Below the pieces are notes generated by a model, which was given only the letters and a program-made list of their open reading frames with translations, ran no database searches and was not told where the DNA came from. A DNA stretch of 57,737 nucleotides from assembly GCA_022750435.1 (NCBI GenBank), contig JAKIVS010000012.1, positions 1 through 57,737 on the forward strand, written 5' to 3'. Shown piece by piece: positions 1 to 9,061 of this stretch. The stretch comes from Thermoplasmata archaeon (lineage in GTDB: Archaea; Thermoplasmatota; Thermoplasmata; Lutacidiplasmatales; UBA184). A program made the translations under genes and the position numbers. Numbering within the stretch: the stretch's first letter is position 1; each line of letters starts with the position of its first letter.

Positions 1-51
1 AGCACCCGGCTGATAACCGGGAGGTCGTCGGTTCAAATCCGACTGGGCCCA
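1..51 (+). tRNA. tRNA-Ile (anticodon GAT), 3' part
   Basis: The window opens inside a tRNA. The anticodon stem CCCGG/CCGGG (5-9 with 17-21) encloses the loop CTGATAA, giving anticodon GAT at 12-14, which reads Ile. The T arm is a perfect GTCGG/CCGAC stem (27-31 with 39-43) with loop TTCAAAT. The 3' acceptor strand TGGGCCC ends at 50 with discriminator A at 51. No CCA is encoded, as is common in archaea. The D arm and 5' acceptor strand lie outside the window. Confidence 0.9.
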
Positions 52-212
52 CTTCCGAAAACCAACTCGTGAGAGTTCTGGCGCCCCGGGAATACGGCTG
101 GGTTGGCGAACGCCCCGGACCCACGGGCTCGAACGTCGACCGGGGCGAGCGCTCCGAGGTCCCTGTACTGTAATGTCTCCCCGTGACGCTGCGTTCTAGA
201 ATTCGGAGGCCG

Positions 213-704
213 ATGCTCGACCGACCCGACTCCGTCCCCCGCATCCGCAACTACGAGGTACGGGTCACGCTCCCAGCCCCCCTCGCGTTCGCGTACCGTT
301 GGTGCACCGACTACTCCCCGTCGGACGGACAGCATTCCGGGGAAGGGTACCGGCGGCGAATCCTGGAGCGTTCCTCGCGGCAGGTGACGTTGGAGGACCT
401 GTACGACACCGAACGCGGATGGACTTGGATCCGTCGCGTGATCCGCCTCCATCCGCCGAGCGGGTGGCGGGCCGAATCGGTGGGGAGCGACCGGATGATC
501 TCGGTCGAGTATCGCCTGTCTCGAGTGTCAGTACATCGCACTCAACTCACCATCCGGGCGCGACGCCGGCCGTATGGCATCGGGACCACGAACCCCCCGA
601 GGGCCGTGTGGGAACACACGGTGGCGCAGAGCTGGAAGCAACTGAGCCGTGCCCTGGGAGTGGACTACCAGAAGAGTGTCCGAGGCACGCGTGCTGCGAA
701 GTAA
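213..704 (+). CDS. SRPBCC-like protein
   Basis: The protein has about 163 residues and looks like a single START/polyketide-cyclase (SRPBCC) fold: an N-terminal strand (NYEVRVTLPAP), a WCTDYSP segment, alternating strands and a C-terminal amphipathic helix (VWEHTVAQSWKQLSRAL). Such proteins bind hydrophobic ligands in a helix-grip cavity; the ligand here is unknown. I chose the ATG at 213 because GGAGG lies 4 nt upstream and a TATA-like ctgtaatg at about 168-175 fits a short leader. A GTG at 183 is an alternative. The next gene is a second, unrelated-looking SRPBCC protein in the same direction. The family call is moderate; the function is unknown. Confidence 0.65.
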   Translation: MLDRPDSVPRIRNYEVRVTLPAPLAFAYRWCTDYSPSDGQHSGEGYRRRILERSSRQVTLEDLYDTERGWTWIRRVIRLHPPSGWRAESVGSDRMISVEYRLSRVSVHRTQLTIRARRRPYGIGTTNPPRAVWEHTVAQSWKQLSRALGVDYQKSVRGTRAAK

Positions 705-766
705 CCGCCGCCGAGGCGGAACCGCCTGCCGACAGGCCTTTAGGGGGTGAGGGAGCTATCCGAACG

Positions 767-1219
767 ATGGCGGCGCCGAAGACTCGGACGATCCGCCAGC
801 AAGTCTTCGTCCACGCTTCCCCGAAAAAGGTGTTCAAGGCGATCACCCAGCCGAAGGTTCTCCGGCGCTGGTTCCTCGACGAAGCCGAGCTGTCCCCCCG
901 CAAGGGGGGACGTTACCGGTTCACGTGGGAAGGCGGCCCCACCCACACGGGGAAGGTCATCGAGTTTGTCCGGGGAAAGCGACTGACACTCACCTGGGAG
1001 TGGTCCGACCAGCCCGAAGTCGGAATGACGAAGCTCAAACTCGCGCTTGTTCCCAAGGAAGGCGGAACCGTCGTGAAGTTCACGCACTCCGGTATTCCCC
1101 GGGGGGAGCGGTGGGTCAGCTTCTACGGCGGCGCGATCCAAGGCTGGACGTATTTCGGTATGAATCTCAAGTCGGTGCTCGAGCACGGCCGCGACCTCCG
1201 CTCCGACAACGACTGGTAG
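767..1219 (+). CDS. AHSA1-type SRPBCC protein
   Basis: This 150-residue protein matches the activator-of-Hsp90-ATPase-1-like (AHSA1/CalC) branch of the SRPBCC superfamily. It has the opening pattern of a helix-grip protein (VFVHASPKKVFKAI), the PKVLRRWFLDEAEL segment, a GGRYRFTWEGG strand, an ITLTWEW-like strand and a C-terminal GWTYFGMNLKSVLEHG helix. Members bind small hydrophobic ligands or act as stress-linked proteins; there is no catalytic motif to define a reaction. The ATG at 767 is chosen because the family's first strand begins about 10 residues later. It lies 62 nt after the preceding SRPBCC gene and may be co-transcribed with it. Confidence 0.75.
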   Translation: MAAPKTRTIRQQVFVHASPKKVFKAITQPKVLRRWFLDEAELSPRKGGRYRFTWEGGPTHTGKVIEFVRGKRLTLTWEWSDQPEVGMTKLKLALVPKEGGTVVKFTHSGIPRGERWVSFYGGAIQGWTYFGMNLKSVLEHGRDLRSDNDW

Positions 1220-1349
1220 TCAACGGTGCCTCCCCGGCGGGGGGGGACCGGCGACTCGTTCGTCTGGCGTCCCCCCACCGGATCCGAATGTCCACACCGG
1301 GGTGGGAAGTGGTTCTCCCCGACCGGAACGCCGGCCGAGATCCGTCGCC

Positions 1350-1802
1350 CTAGGACGGCAGGGGGTGGCGCTCGAGCACGAGCCGACCGTGGAGATTGGT
1401 CGCCGTCACCAACTGTCCCCCGTCAATCCCGACCACCAAGATCTCCCCCAACGCCAGCTTGTGCGGGAAGGAGTCGACCGACGGCATCTCGACCGAGGCG
1501 ACCGGACGGGTCGCTTCGGTTCGTGCGGTCGGAGCCACGGCGCCGGCGGTGCCGGTCGCGCTCGCTTGGTACAACTTCTCGTGTCCGTCGCGCACGACCG
1601 AGATCGACCCGCGTCGTACCAAGATTCTCAGTGCGTTGTACACGGAGTTCTTGTGGAACGTCTTGCCGCGCGCCTTGCTGACCTTCTTGGCAATCTGCGA
1701 GGTCGAGAGCCGGACCGACGGGCCGACGGCACGCAGTTCGTCGAGAATCCACTTCTGGGCCCCGCGGAGCTTGCGGGCCGCCCGGGTCGTCTTGCTAGGC
1801 AT
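1350..1802 (-). CDS. winged-helix DNA-binding protein
   Basis: The protein has 150 residues. Residues about 10-75 form a winged helix: WILDELRAVGPSVRLSTSQIAKKV, then the recognition-helix region HKNSVYNALRILVRRGSISVVRDG. An Ala/Thr-rich linker (about 80-105) leads to a small beta-rich C-terminal segment (LALGEILVVGIDGGQLVTATNLHG). It is probably a transcription regulator; its targets are unknown. The ATG at 1802 sits about 27 nt downstream of a minus-strand TATA-like box (ctttacaacc, 1824-1833), so the message looks leaderless. It is a single gene, convergent with the SRPBCC pair. Confidence 0.7.
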   Translation of the reverse strand: MPSKTTRAARKLRGAQKWILDELRAVGPSVRLSTSQIAKKVSKARGKTFHKNSVYNALRILVRRGSISVVRDGHEKLYQASATGTAGAVAPTARTEATRPVASVEMPSVDSFPHKLALGEILVVGIDGGQLVTATNLHGRLVLERHPLPS

Positions 1803-1823
1803 AGTGACAGGAGTTTCAGATTG

Positions 1824-1833
1824 GTTGTAAAGG
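1824..1833 (-). promoter_or_regulatory. TATA-like box of the winged-helix gene
   Basis: The minus-strand reading ctttacaacc is AT-rich in a GC-rich context and is centred about 27 nt before the ATG at 1802. This is the spacing expected for leaderless archaeal transcription. Confidence 0.45.
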
Positions 1834-2022
1834 TATCTGGCGGGTCGAGTCGACCGAACAATGACAGATGGGAAGTCCAGCCGGCCGCGGAGTGCGACGT
1901 CCGGGCCCATCGTGGCACGGAGTCCCAGCCGCGTCATTCGCCCTAGGCGAACCGCTTGCCGGGTACCGCCGAGGGAAGAGGGATGTACCACATCTCCGAC
2001 CGGGAGTCTGCCCGGCCGTGGC

Positions 2023-2460
2023 TCAGCGAGTGCGACGGCGCTTCGTCGAGCGGGCGGGAGGTTTGGGCCGGCTCGGGGCGCGCGACCGCGCCGTCGCGCG
2101 GACCATCTTGGTCGGCATCTCAAACAGCCAGAATATGTTCCCGTCCGGGTCCGCGAATTTCGCCATCGCACCCCAGGACTCGCGGTGGAGTGGTTCGGGG
2201 AACTTCACAGCCCCCTTCCGCATTCTCGTGACGAGCGCGTCCAGTTCGTCCGTCACGAACGCGATTCCCGTGTCGCCCGGCTCAAGCGGCGCGAATCCTT
2301 CGCATAAGTGGAGGACGAACCGGTCGCCGGGCGGAGCGACGAGCACGGCGTGTCCCCTCCCGCCGATGGTGGTGGTCGCGAATCCGAGATTCTTGGTCCA
2401 CCACTTCGCCGTGGACTTCGCATTGGAGACGACGATGGCCACGTCCGCGAGTGCGATCAA
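2023..2460 (-). CDS. VOC family (glyoxalase/dioxygenase fold) protein
   Basis: This is a 145-residue vicinal-oxygen-chelate protein. It shows the paired beta-alpha-beta-beta-beta modules: VAIVVSNAKSTAKWWTKNLGF in the first half and AIAFVTDELDALVTRMRKG with FADPDGNIFWLFEM in the second. The DPDGN turn and a following Glu are the usual metal-ligand and fold signatures. A basic tail (last ~20 residues, SKPPARSTKRRRT-like) is unusual. The start is a TTG at 2460, just before the first VOC strand; no better ATG fits. The substrate cannot be told. It is one of three VOC proteins in this window. Confidence 0.8.
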   Translation of the reverse strand: MIALADVAIVVSNAKSTAKWWTKNLGFATTTIGGRGHAVLVAPPGDRFVLHLCEGFAPLEPGDTGIAFVTDELDALVTRMRKGAVKFPEPLHRESWGAMAKFADPDGNIFWLFEMPTKMVRATARSRAPSRPKPPARSTKRRRTR

Positions 2461-2615
2461 CGGACCCCGGAATCTTCCTGCCTTCTTGAGCCGGCGGGGG
2501 TGTCCCCCCCCACACGGCGGTCGAGCGGGCCGACACTCGTTCCGCGGAGACTCGATTCCCCCACCGGTGGTGGCCCGCCGGCTCGAGGGGCGGCTTCTTC
2601 ATCCTCCGGTCGAGA

Positions 2616-3173
2616 ATGCCGAGACCGGTGGACATGCCGCCCTCGGACTCTCTTCAGACGGTGCAACGGCTGATTGCCTACAATCGCTCGGTGTTCCTCC
2701 GATTCGAACGCTCGCTCGAGCGCCGACCGTGGAAGGACGCGATCGCCGACCACGGCACCGGCCACCTCTCGATGAAGAACACGCTCGCCCACATCCTCAA
2801 CGTCGAGGAAGCGTGGTTCGTCGCCGTCGCCCAGGGCCGCTGGGAGATCTTCGACCGCAAGGGACGCCAGCCGAAGGAGATCGGCTCCTGGAAGGAGCTC
2901 CGGGCGTACCGCGACCACGTCTGGGCGGAGACGGATACGTTCCTTGCGACGATGACGGAGAAGTCCTTGCGCGGCCGCTTGAAGGCGCCGTGGATGCCGG
3001 GCAACTACACCCTGGAGGACGCCTGCTTCCAGGTCACGATCGAGCAGGCGCATCACCTGGGTGAGGTGATCGCCGTCTACTGGCAGCACGACCGGACCCC
3101 GCCGGCGATGACGTGGATCGAGAACCTACCGCAGAACGCCCCGAAGCCGGAGCGTCCTCGCGCCAAGCCGTAG
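2616..3173 (+). CDS. DinB-like four-helix metal-binding protein
   Basis: The protein has 185 residues with the DinB/YfiT layout. An N-terminal helix (TVQRLIAYNRSVFLRFERSL) is followed by a His-bearing helix (MKNTLAHILNVEEAW, first metal-ligand region) and a late helix EQAHHLGEVIAVYWQ, whose H-x3-E/H spacing fits the second and third ligand sites. DinB proteins are often thiol-dependent transferases or damage-inducible proteins; no substrate can be assigned. The start could be the ATG at 2616 or an ATG six codons downstream. The gene is convergent with the methyltransferase gene that follows. Confidence 0.75.
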   Translation: MPRPVDMPPSDSLQTVQRLIAYNRSVFLRFERSLERRPWKDAIADHGTGHLSMKNTLAHILNVEEAWFVAVAQGRWEIFDRKGRQPKEIGSWKELRAYRDHVWAETDTFLATMTEKSLRGRLKAPWMPGNYTLEDACFQVTIEQAHHLGEVIAVYWQHDRTPPAMTWIENLPQNAPKPERPRAKP

Positions 3174-3188
3174 TCGGGCTCTCGGCAG

Positions 3189-4857
3189 TTACGGCGTCCG
3201 GCCGGACAGCCGGCGGACGAACTCGCTGTAGTCGGACGGCCATCGTTCCCGCGGCGTCGGGTCGGCGCCTCGCAGTCCGGGCATCAAGAGTTCTGCCCGT
3301 CGGGCCGGCGAGAGCGGCTCGATCTCGTTCCAGACCGAGCGGAGGTTGACCCGCTTGAGCAAGCCCTTCGTCACCGGGCGCTTCGAGTCGAAGAACGTCA
3401 CCGCCTCGAAGAACTTCAGCGACGGGTCGGAGTTGAGCAGCGCCGCCAGGACCGCCGCGGACATCGGGTCCTCGGTGGGAACGAAGTAGCACGTGTCGTC
3501 GAGCATCACGGGGCGGCCGTCGATCTGGCCGAGGGCCCGGAAGATCGCCTTCTTGTACATTCCGGAGATCGCGACCTTGCACGGGGAGAACGAGTACGGT
3601 CCGACCCCGAACATGCCGAACGGAGGGCCCCCGAGGTAGATCCGGGACTTCCGGTTCTCGAAGAACTCCTTGTGGGACATCAGGTAGGACCACAACATCG
3701 GGGCGTCGGCGCGGAGCGCGTTGGTGTCCTCGCCGTTCTTCTTCTGCGTGACGATCACGCGCCGCTGGATCGTCTTCGGCCGCTCGCTCCCGAGGTCGGA
3801 GCTCTTCAGGAGCGGGTAGACGTACTCCGGCTCGACCTTGACCTCCTCGCTGAGGCGGTTGAACAGGCGCCCGTGGGGGTCCATCACGAGCTCCATGACG
3901 GTCGCCGCATCGTGCTTGATCCCCTGGCGCCACTCGAACGGGAAGGCACCCTCGGAGGAGCTGACCTTCTGGTAGCGCTCGACGTCGGGAACGAGGTGAC
4001 CGTTCACGATCCCGAGGAGAGCGCTCGGGAGGGTCGCCTCGAGCGAATCGTACATCCGGATGGTGTAGTCGGGCGCGCCGTGACCGACATGGAGCGTGAA
4101 CAGGCAGGCGGGGGCGTTGACCCCGAACCACATGTGCGCGTCGATCATCCGCATCGAGCCGTCGTACACGCTCAGCCGTTCCTGCTGGGCGTACCGGATG
4201 ACGTTCCGCGCGACAGAGGTCTTGCAGAGCAGCGCGATCGACGGGTTGAGCGGATAGAGGTCGCGGAGCAGCTTGATCCAGATGAACTCCGCGAGGTCGA
4301 AGTTCGACGCGCCCGTGACCGCGTCGAGTCCCTTCAGGTTCTTCGGATTCGACTTGGCGGGCGTGTTGCCCCCGCCGAGGCGCGCGAGCTCGGCCGTGGT
4401 GATCCACGGCGGGTTGCCGACGACGAGCAGCGGCCCCTTGGTCGTCCAGCGCGGCAATCGCCGGACGTCCGCACGAAGGATGTCCCCGTTGATGATCGAG
4501 ACCTCGGTCTTCGGGGTGCTGAGCTTCGGAGGGCCCCCGATGAAGTGGTGGCCCTGGAGTTCGATGCCCACGACCTCCTGGGGCGGGAACGGCGACTCGG
4601 TGAGGGCGCGGATGAACGCGCCGTCGCCGCACGACGGTTCGAGGACCCGGGTCCACTTCGAGCCGATCGGTCCGAGAGTGGAGAGGATCTCGCGGGCAAG
4701 CTCGATCGGGGTCGGGAAGTCCCCGAACTCGTCAAAGGGGGACGTACGGACCTCCCTGGGCCAATCGCAGAACCACGGGGGACTTGGGACCGTCCCGTTC
4801 GAACAGGCGCGTTGGCCCTCGCGCGGGCGGCGCGGCGGGGCCCCGACCGTCCGTCAT
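3189..4857 (-). pseudogene. N6-adenine-type DNA methyltransferase, reading frame interrupted by a +1 shift
   Basis: The long frame (3189 to about 4850) encodes a SAM-dependent DNA methyltransferase. It carries motif I (EPSCGDGAF) and motif IV (NPPW, about residue 148 of the joined protein), the catalytic signature of adenine N6-methylases of the Eco57I/TaqI kind. Motif I lies upstream of the first usable start codon of that frame (GTG near 4571), and no ATG, GTG or TTG occurs in frame before the upstream stop. The ATG at 4857, 29 nt after a TATA box, opens the neighbouring frame, which ends at a TGA at 4732-4734. Removing one base from the C5 run (4737-4741) joins the frames into 555 residues. 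The junction reads CTT TGA C. It may be a mutation, an assembly error or recoding. No restriction partner is visible. The C-terminal half holds the target-recognition region. Confidence 0.8.
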
Positions 4858-4879
4858 TCGAAGCGCGGAAGCCCGGTGG

Positions 4880-4892
4880 GGAATATAGATAC
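4880..4892 (-). promoter_or_regulatory. TATA box of the methyltransferase gene
   Basis: The minus-strand reading gtatctatattcc contains a strong TATA element centred about 29 nt before the ATG at 4857. It supports that ATG as the true start of a leaderless message and therefore the existence of a frame break downstream. Confidence 0.65.
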
Positions 4893-4993
4893 ACCGGTGG
4901 GCCCCAGGGCGGTTTCGGGGGGGCGAAGTCTCGTTTCGGAGGGTCGAAAGCACCCGAATTCCCGCCCCGAGCGGGACCCCATGGCCGGACCGC

Positions 4994-5395
4994 TCAGCGC
5001 TCGGGCGCGGGACTCGAGGGCTTCGGCTCGAAGACCAACGAGATCGAGTTGACGCAGTGGCGGGTGTTCTTGGGGGTCATCCGCTCCCCCTTGAACACGT
5101 GCCCCAGATGGCCGCCACAGGCATGACAGCGAATCTCCACGCGCTCCCCGTCCGGGTCCGCGAGGTGGTCGACGGCCCCCGGAATCTCGTCGTCGAAGCT
5201 CGGCCATCCGCAACCGGAGTCGAACTTGCTCTCCGAGCGATACAGGGCGGCGTTGCAGCGTTTGCACCGGTACGTCCCGGCCGTGGTCGTGTGCTCGTAC
5301 TCCCCCGAGAACGGTCGCTCCGTCCCTCGCCGCACGATCACGGCCTCCTCGGCCCGGGTCAGCGTCCGCCACTCGGATTTCGCCGGAGCGTCCAT
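4994..5395 (-). CDS. msrB: peptide methionine (R)-S-oxide reductase MsrB
   Basis: This 133-residue cytosolic enzyme should reduce methionine-R-sulfoxide in proteins. It has the MsrB signature: two CxxC zinc-binding pairs (CKRC and CHAC), the GCGWPSF segment, the GGHLGHVF motif and the catalytic Cys in RHCVNS near the C-terminus. The length is normal for the family. The ATG at 5395 is chosen because a TATA box (agatatta on the minus strand) lies about 27 nt upstream. The gene is divergent from the hydrolase gene starting at 5527. An MsrA partner is not in the window. Confidence 0.95.
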   Translation of the reverse strand: MDAPAKSEWRTLTRAEEAVIVRRGTERPFSGEYEHTTTAGTYRCKRCNAALYRSESKFDSGCGWPSFDDEIPGAVDHLADPDGERVEIRCHACGGHLGHVFKGERMTPKNTRHCVNSISLVFEPKPSSPAPER

Positions 5396-5418
5396 CGGCC
5401 CTCGGACCTCCCAGGGGG

Positions 5419-5426
5419 TAATATCT
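5419..5426 (-). promoter_or_regulatory. TATA box of msrB
   Basis: The minus-strand reading agatatta is centred 27 nt before the msrB ATG, which suggests leaderless transcription. Confidence 0.6.
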
Positions 5427-5526
5427 CGGCCGCTCCCCCGGGGGCCACGGGCGCCGGATCCTCCGGGCGCCCTCTCTCCCCGAGGGATGACCTCTAGGCT
5501 TTCTATCGAGCCGATTCCCGGCACAC

Positions 5527-6372
5527 GTGAGCTCGACACTTGGGACGGACCTGGAGACCCACGGGGGCGACGGTACTCGACTGGTCGGGAGGCGTTGGGT
5601 CGCTCCCTCCCCCGCGAAGGGCCTGCTCGTGTTGGTTCATGGCCTGAAAGATCATGGCGGCCGATACGAGGCGGTTGCGGCGGCGCTCAACGCCGTGGGG
5701 GTCACGGTCGTGGCATTCGATTTGCGCGGGCACGGACGCTCCGCGGGGGATCGCGCCTGGGTCGCGCGGTTCGGGGAGTACGACTCGGACCTGGCGGCGG
5801 CGGTCCGGTCGGCGCGCGACTCTTGCCCCCAGGTTCCGTTGGTCCTCTTCGGACACAGCATGGGGGGGGCCATCGCGGCCCGATACGCCCTCGATCATCC
5901 CGACGACCTCCAGGGGCTCGTGCTCAGCGCACCCGCCCTTCGTCCTCCCACGGGTGCGCCGCCCGGTGCGGCGGGGCTCGTCCGGTTTCTCAGCGTCGTG
6001 GCTCCCCACGCCCGCGTCTTCCGGCCCGACATTCCTGGGTTCTCCCGAGTCCCCTTGGTGCTTGCGGCCATGGCCGCCGACCCGTTGATCGACCCGCGGC
6101 CCATCCCCGCGCGCACGGCGGCCGAACTCCTTCGCACGATGGTCACGGTCCGCGACGATGCCGCCCGGCTCCGCCGTCCCCTCCTGGTCTTGGCGGGCAC
6201 CGCGGACCGCGTGACCGACCCCGCTGGTGGAAAGGAGTTCGTCGAGCGCTCCGGGTCGTCCGCGCGACAGTTCCGAAGCGTTCCCGGAGCGTTCCATGAC
6301 CTGTGGCACGAACCGGAGGGCCCCGTCCTCGAGCAGGAACTCGCCGGGTGGACCAGGAAGGTCGTCGCGTAA
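5527..6372 (+). CDS. alpha/beta hydrolase, monoacylglycerol-lipase-like (serine aminopeptidase S33 family)
   Basis: The 281-residue protein has the lysophospholipase/monoglyceride-lipase pattern. The oxyanion region is [14 protein letters not shown], then [11 protein letters not shown], the nucleophile elbow GHSMGG (Ser about residue 110), an acid near [10 protein letters not shown] and a catalytic His in [11 protein letters not shown]. It probably hydrolyses acyl esters of lipids. The GTG start at 5527 lies about 25 nt after a TATA-like gctttctatcg (5498-5507), consistent with a leaderless message. It is monocistronic, facing the ABC transporter operon. Confidence 0.85.
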   Translation: MSSTLGTDLETHGGDGTRLVGRRWVAPSPAKGLLVLVHGLKDHGGRYEAVAAALNAVGVTVVAFDLRGHGRSAGDRAWVARFGEYDSDLAAAVRSARDSCPQVPLVLFGHSMGGAIAARYALDHPDDLQGLVLSAPALRPPTGAPPGAAGLVRFLSVVAPHARVFRPDIPGFSRVPLVLAAMAADPLIDPRPIPARTAAELLRTMVTVRDDAARLRRPLLVLAGTADRVTDPAGGKEFVERSGSSARQFRSVPGAFHDLWHEPEGPVLEQELAGWTRKVVA

Positions 6373-6457
6373 CGCAGGCGGCCGCTCCGGGCGCGCGCCC
6401 GAGCCCCGTCGCGGGGCACGGCTCGATGCGGCGCGCAGGACGGCCGCGTCCTACGCG

Positions 6458-8083
6458 CTAAATCGGGAGTTCCCGCAAGAGCCGAACCACGCCGACGGAG
6501 CCCGACCAGGCGACGGCGCCAACGACGAGGGTCAGGACCCCGCCACCCACCGCGAGCACGAGGAGTGTCGTGGACGGAGCGAGGAATCCGGAGCCGACCA
6601 ACAACGCAAGCGCCGACGTCGCCCCTCCGAGGGTCAGGTAGCAGAACATCGCGCCCAGCATCGGCAACGAGCGGACAAACTGCGGTCGGGGACGGTCCTG
6701 GAAATCCGAGTACCGGGCGGCAAAGGCGAGTCCGATGCTGGTCGCTTCGACGACGACGACCACGACGAGAACGAGCATCGCGACGGCGGTCGGCAGCGGA
6801 GGTCGGTCGATCCCCAGCCCCACGATGGCCAGGGCGAACCCCACCGGGAGGGCGACCAGCAAGGTGGCCGCGGCTTTCGCGCGATACACCTCCGTCGCCC
6901 GGATCGGGAGCGTGTACAGATGGACCACCCCGCGTCGTTCCTGGCCGAACGAGGAGGACGAGAGGATGAGGGCCGAGAGCCCGCCGACCCAGACCAGGAG
7001 GCCCAGTTGGAACAGTCCGGCGAACCCTTGGCCGGTCGTGCCGCCGGTCCGGGTCTGGACCAGGAGGATGACGCCGATCACGAACGGGAGGAGCAGCCCC
7101 GGCAGCAGCTCCCGTCGGCGGACGAGCCCCCGCAGGTCCTTGCCAACGAGGGCGGTGGCGGCGGAGGAGAGACCGAGTGCCCGCAGGACCGGATGGCCCT
7201 GCCCAAAGCGGTGCGCCTCGAACTCGACCTCGCCGCCGGAGGGGACCCAGAACCTCGACCTCGCCCGGGCCGCCACGTAGGCGATGGCAACCACGAAGCC
7301 GAGCTGGGCCAAGGTCCCGGCGAGGACCCCCACTGAGTTCCCGTCGACCCCGGCCTGGACCGCATCGGACCCCCACAGGAACGGGATCACGAGCGCGACG
7401 GGTCCGAGCGAGCCGAAGGCGTGGACGCTGTCGAGCAGGATGACCGGGTTGAAGAACAGCTCGAAGCCGAGGACGACGAGGAGGAACACTCCCGCCCGGA
7501 GGATCAGGGTGACGGAACCGCGCTTCCGGCCGAAGGACCCCGCCCGCTGGGTCACGCCGCGGAGCAGCTCGATGAGCAGGGCCCCTTCGAGGAGTCCGAG
7601 GAAACCGAGGCCCACCGCGAGCAACGCGACGGGGACCGTCCCGGTCACCACGCCGAGCCCGAGAGCGACTGCGCCGAGGACAACGACCGAGAGCGAGTAG
7701 AGAACGGTCAAGGCCACGGAGGAGGCGAGCGTGTAGTCGAGGCTCCGGAGCGGGAGCCAGTTCACGGCGTCGCTCGTGGCGAACTTCGAGGTGGACGCGA
7801 GCTCGAAGGTGAGGCCCCCCACGAGGGCCGAGGCGACGGCGACGAGCGGGAGGAACGGGACGAACGTGGCCACCGCGCCGGTGAGGAACCCCGGGTTCAC
7901 CGCCTGAATCTGGCGCCCTGCGACGACGCTGAGCGAGAACAGCACGACGAACGCGACGACGTCGACGATGAGGAGCGCCCGCGGACGGCCGAAGAAGCTC
8001 TTCGGGCTCGAATTCGACCCGCCGGCCCGGAGCTGGGAGGCGATCAGGACCTCGGCGAGCCGTCGCACCTTGCGCAGGTCCAT
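6458..8083 (-). CDS. ABC-2 type transporter permease
   Basis: This 541-residue integral membrane protein has about 12 hydrophobic segments, for example VVAFVVLFSLSVVAG, VVLGAVALGLGVVTG, LLLPFVIGVILLV and AMLVLVVVVVVEATSIG. It starts 14 nt after the ATPase gene and is clearly the membrane partner of that exporter. The substrate is unknown; exporters of this build move lipids, antibiotics, proteins or polysaccharide intermediates. The ATG at 8083 fits the first cytoplasmic helix MDLRKVRRLAEVL. Confidence 0.85.
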   Translation of the reverse strand: MDLRKVRRLAEVLIASQLRAGGSNSSPKSFFGRPRALLIVDVVAFVVLFSLSVVAGRQIQAVNPGFLTGAVATFVPFLPLVAVASALVGGLTFELASTSKFATSDAVNWLPLRSLDYTLASSVALTVLYSLSVVVLGAVALGLGVVTGTVPVALLAVGLGFLGLLEGALLIELLRGVTQRAGSFGRKRGSVTLILRAGVFLLVVLGFELFFNPVILLDSVHAFGSLGPVALVIPFLWGSDAVQAGVDGNSVGVLAGTLAQLGFVVAIAYVAARARSRFWVPSGGEVEFEAHRFGQGHPVLRALGLSSAATALVGKDLRGLVRRRELLPGLLLPFVIGVILLVQTRTGGTTGQGFAGLFQLGLLVWVGGLSALILSSSSFGQERRGVVHLYTLPIRATEVYRAKAAATLLVALPVGFALAIVGLGIDRPPLPTAVAMLVLVVVVVVEATSIGLAFAARYSDFQDRPRPQFVRSLPMLGAMFCYLTLGGATSALALLVGSGFLAPSTTLLVLAVGGGVLTLVVGAVAWSGSVGVVRLLRELPI

Positions 8084-8096
8084 CCGACTCTCCGGG

Positions 8097-8900
8097 TCAA
8101 TGGCTCAAGGCGGAGACGATGTCCCCGAGCGCCGCCGTACCGGTCAGCGCCAGGAACACCTCTTCCAATCCCGATCCAGGGAGTCCGGCGCGAGCCCGCA
8201 GAGCGGTCACGGTCCCGCTCGCCACGACGGTACCGTGGTCGACGATGACCAGGCGATCGCAGATCGCCTCGGCGATCTCGAGGACGTGAGTGCTGAACAG
8301 GATCCCGACGCCCTCCCGGTGGGCGAGCGTGGAAAGGAGTTCCTTGACCAGACGGGCCGATCGCGGGTCGAGTCCGTTCAGCGGCTCGTCGAGGATCAGC
8401 AACCGCGGGCGGTGGAGGAGCGCTCCGATCAGCGCGACCTTCTGCTTCATCCCCTGGGAGAAACCGCTCATCATCGCGTTCTCGTGCCCGACCAGCTCGA
8501 GGGCATTGAGGAACGACTCGACGCGCTCGGAGCGGCCCGCCTGCGGCAGACCGTACATGTCGGCGAGGAAGTCCAGGTACTCCGCCGCCGTCAGGAATTC
8601 GTACAGCGACGGGTTTTCCGGTACGTAGCCGAGCGACCGCTTCAACTCGGTCGAGTCCGGCCCGATCGACTGGCCGAGGACCCGGACCTCCCCGCCGTCC
8701 GGCCGGACGATCCCGAGGGCGATCTTCATCGCCGTCGACTTCCCGGCGCCGTTGGGGCCGAGCAACCCGACGATCTCACCGCTCCCCACCTCGAAGCCGA
8801 CGCCGCGCAGCGCTTCGACCGCAGCGTACCGCTTCCAGACGCCGTCGAACCGGAGCGCGAGCGGCGGAGCGGGCTTCGATCCGGAGAGTGGGGACGACAT
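8097..8900 (-). CDS. ABC transporter ATP-binding protein
   Basis: The protein has 267 residues with a complete nucleotide-binding domain: Walker A GPNGAGKST, Q-loop region YVPENPSLYEF, a signature-like segment SGFSQGMKQKV, Walker B LLILDEPLNGLD and the switch His in FSTHVLE. The CcmA/NatA-like drug or lipid exporter class is likely because the partner is an ABC-2 permease. It is the first gene of a two-gene operon. An AT-rich stretch at about 8959-8970 could hold the promoter with a leader of about 30 nt. Confidence 0.92.
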   Translation of the reverse strand: MSSPLSGSKPAPPLALRFDGVWKRYAAVEALRGVGFEVGSGEIVGLLGPNGAGKSTAMKIALGIVRPDGGEVRVLGQSIGPDSTELKRSLGYVPENPSLYEFLTAAEYLDFLADMYGLPQAGRSERVESFLNALELVGHENAMMSGFSQGMKQKVALIGALLHRPRLLILDEPLNGLDPRSARLVKELLSTLAHREGVGILFSTHVLEIAEAICDRLVIVDHGTVVASGTVTALRARAGLPGSGLEEVFLALTGTAALGDIVSALSH

Positions 8901-9061
8901 AGGTTCGGGCGACGCTCGGGCGAGCGCTCCCCCTACCGAAGGAATGGCGTGGGGTCCCCTATTACTAAATCGCGACGGCGGGATCCTCGCCCGGTCGGGT
9001 CTCGGGGGCCGGCGATGGGGACCGGAGCCTCGCGCTCTCGTCGGCCGGGACGATCGACGAG

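Noticed and set aside
3189-4571. Methyltransferase gene starting at the GTG near 4571
   Set aside because: This start would remove the SAM-binding motif EPSCGDGAF, which is encoded just upstream in the same frame; a frame break is more likely.
6458-8900. Antibiotic-resistance or bacteriocin export role for the ABC pair
   Set aside because: No biosynthetic or immunity genes are nearby; only a generic ABC-2 exporter can be supported.
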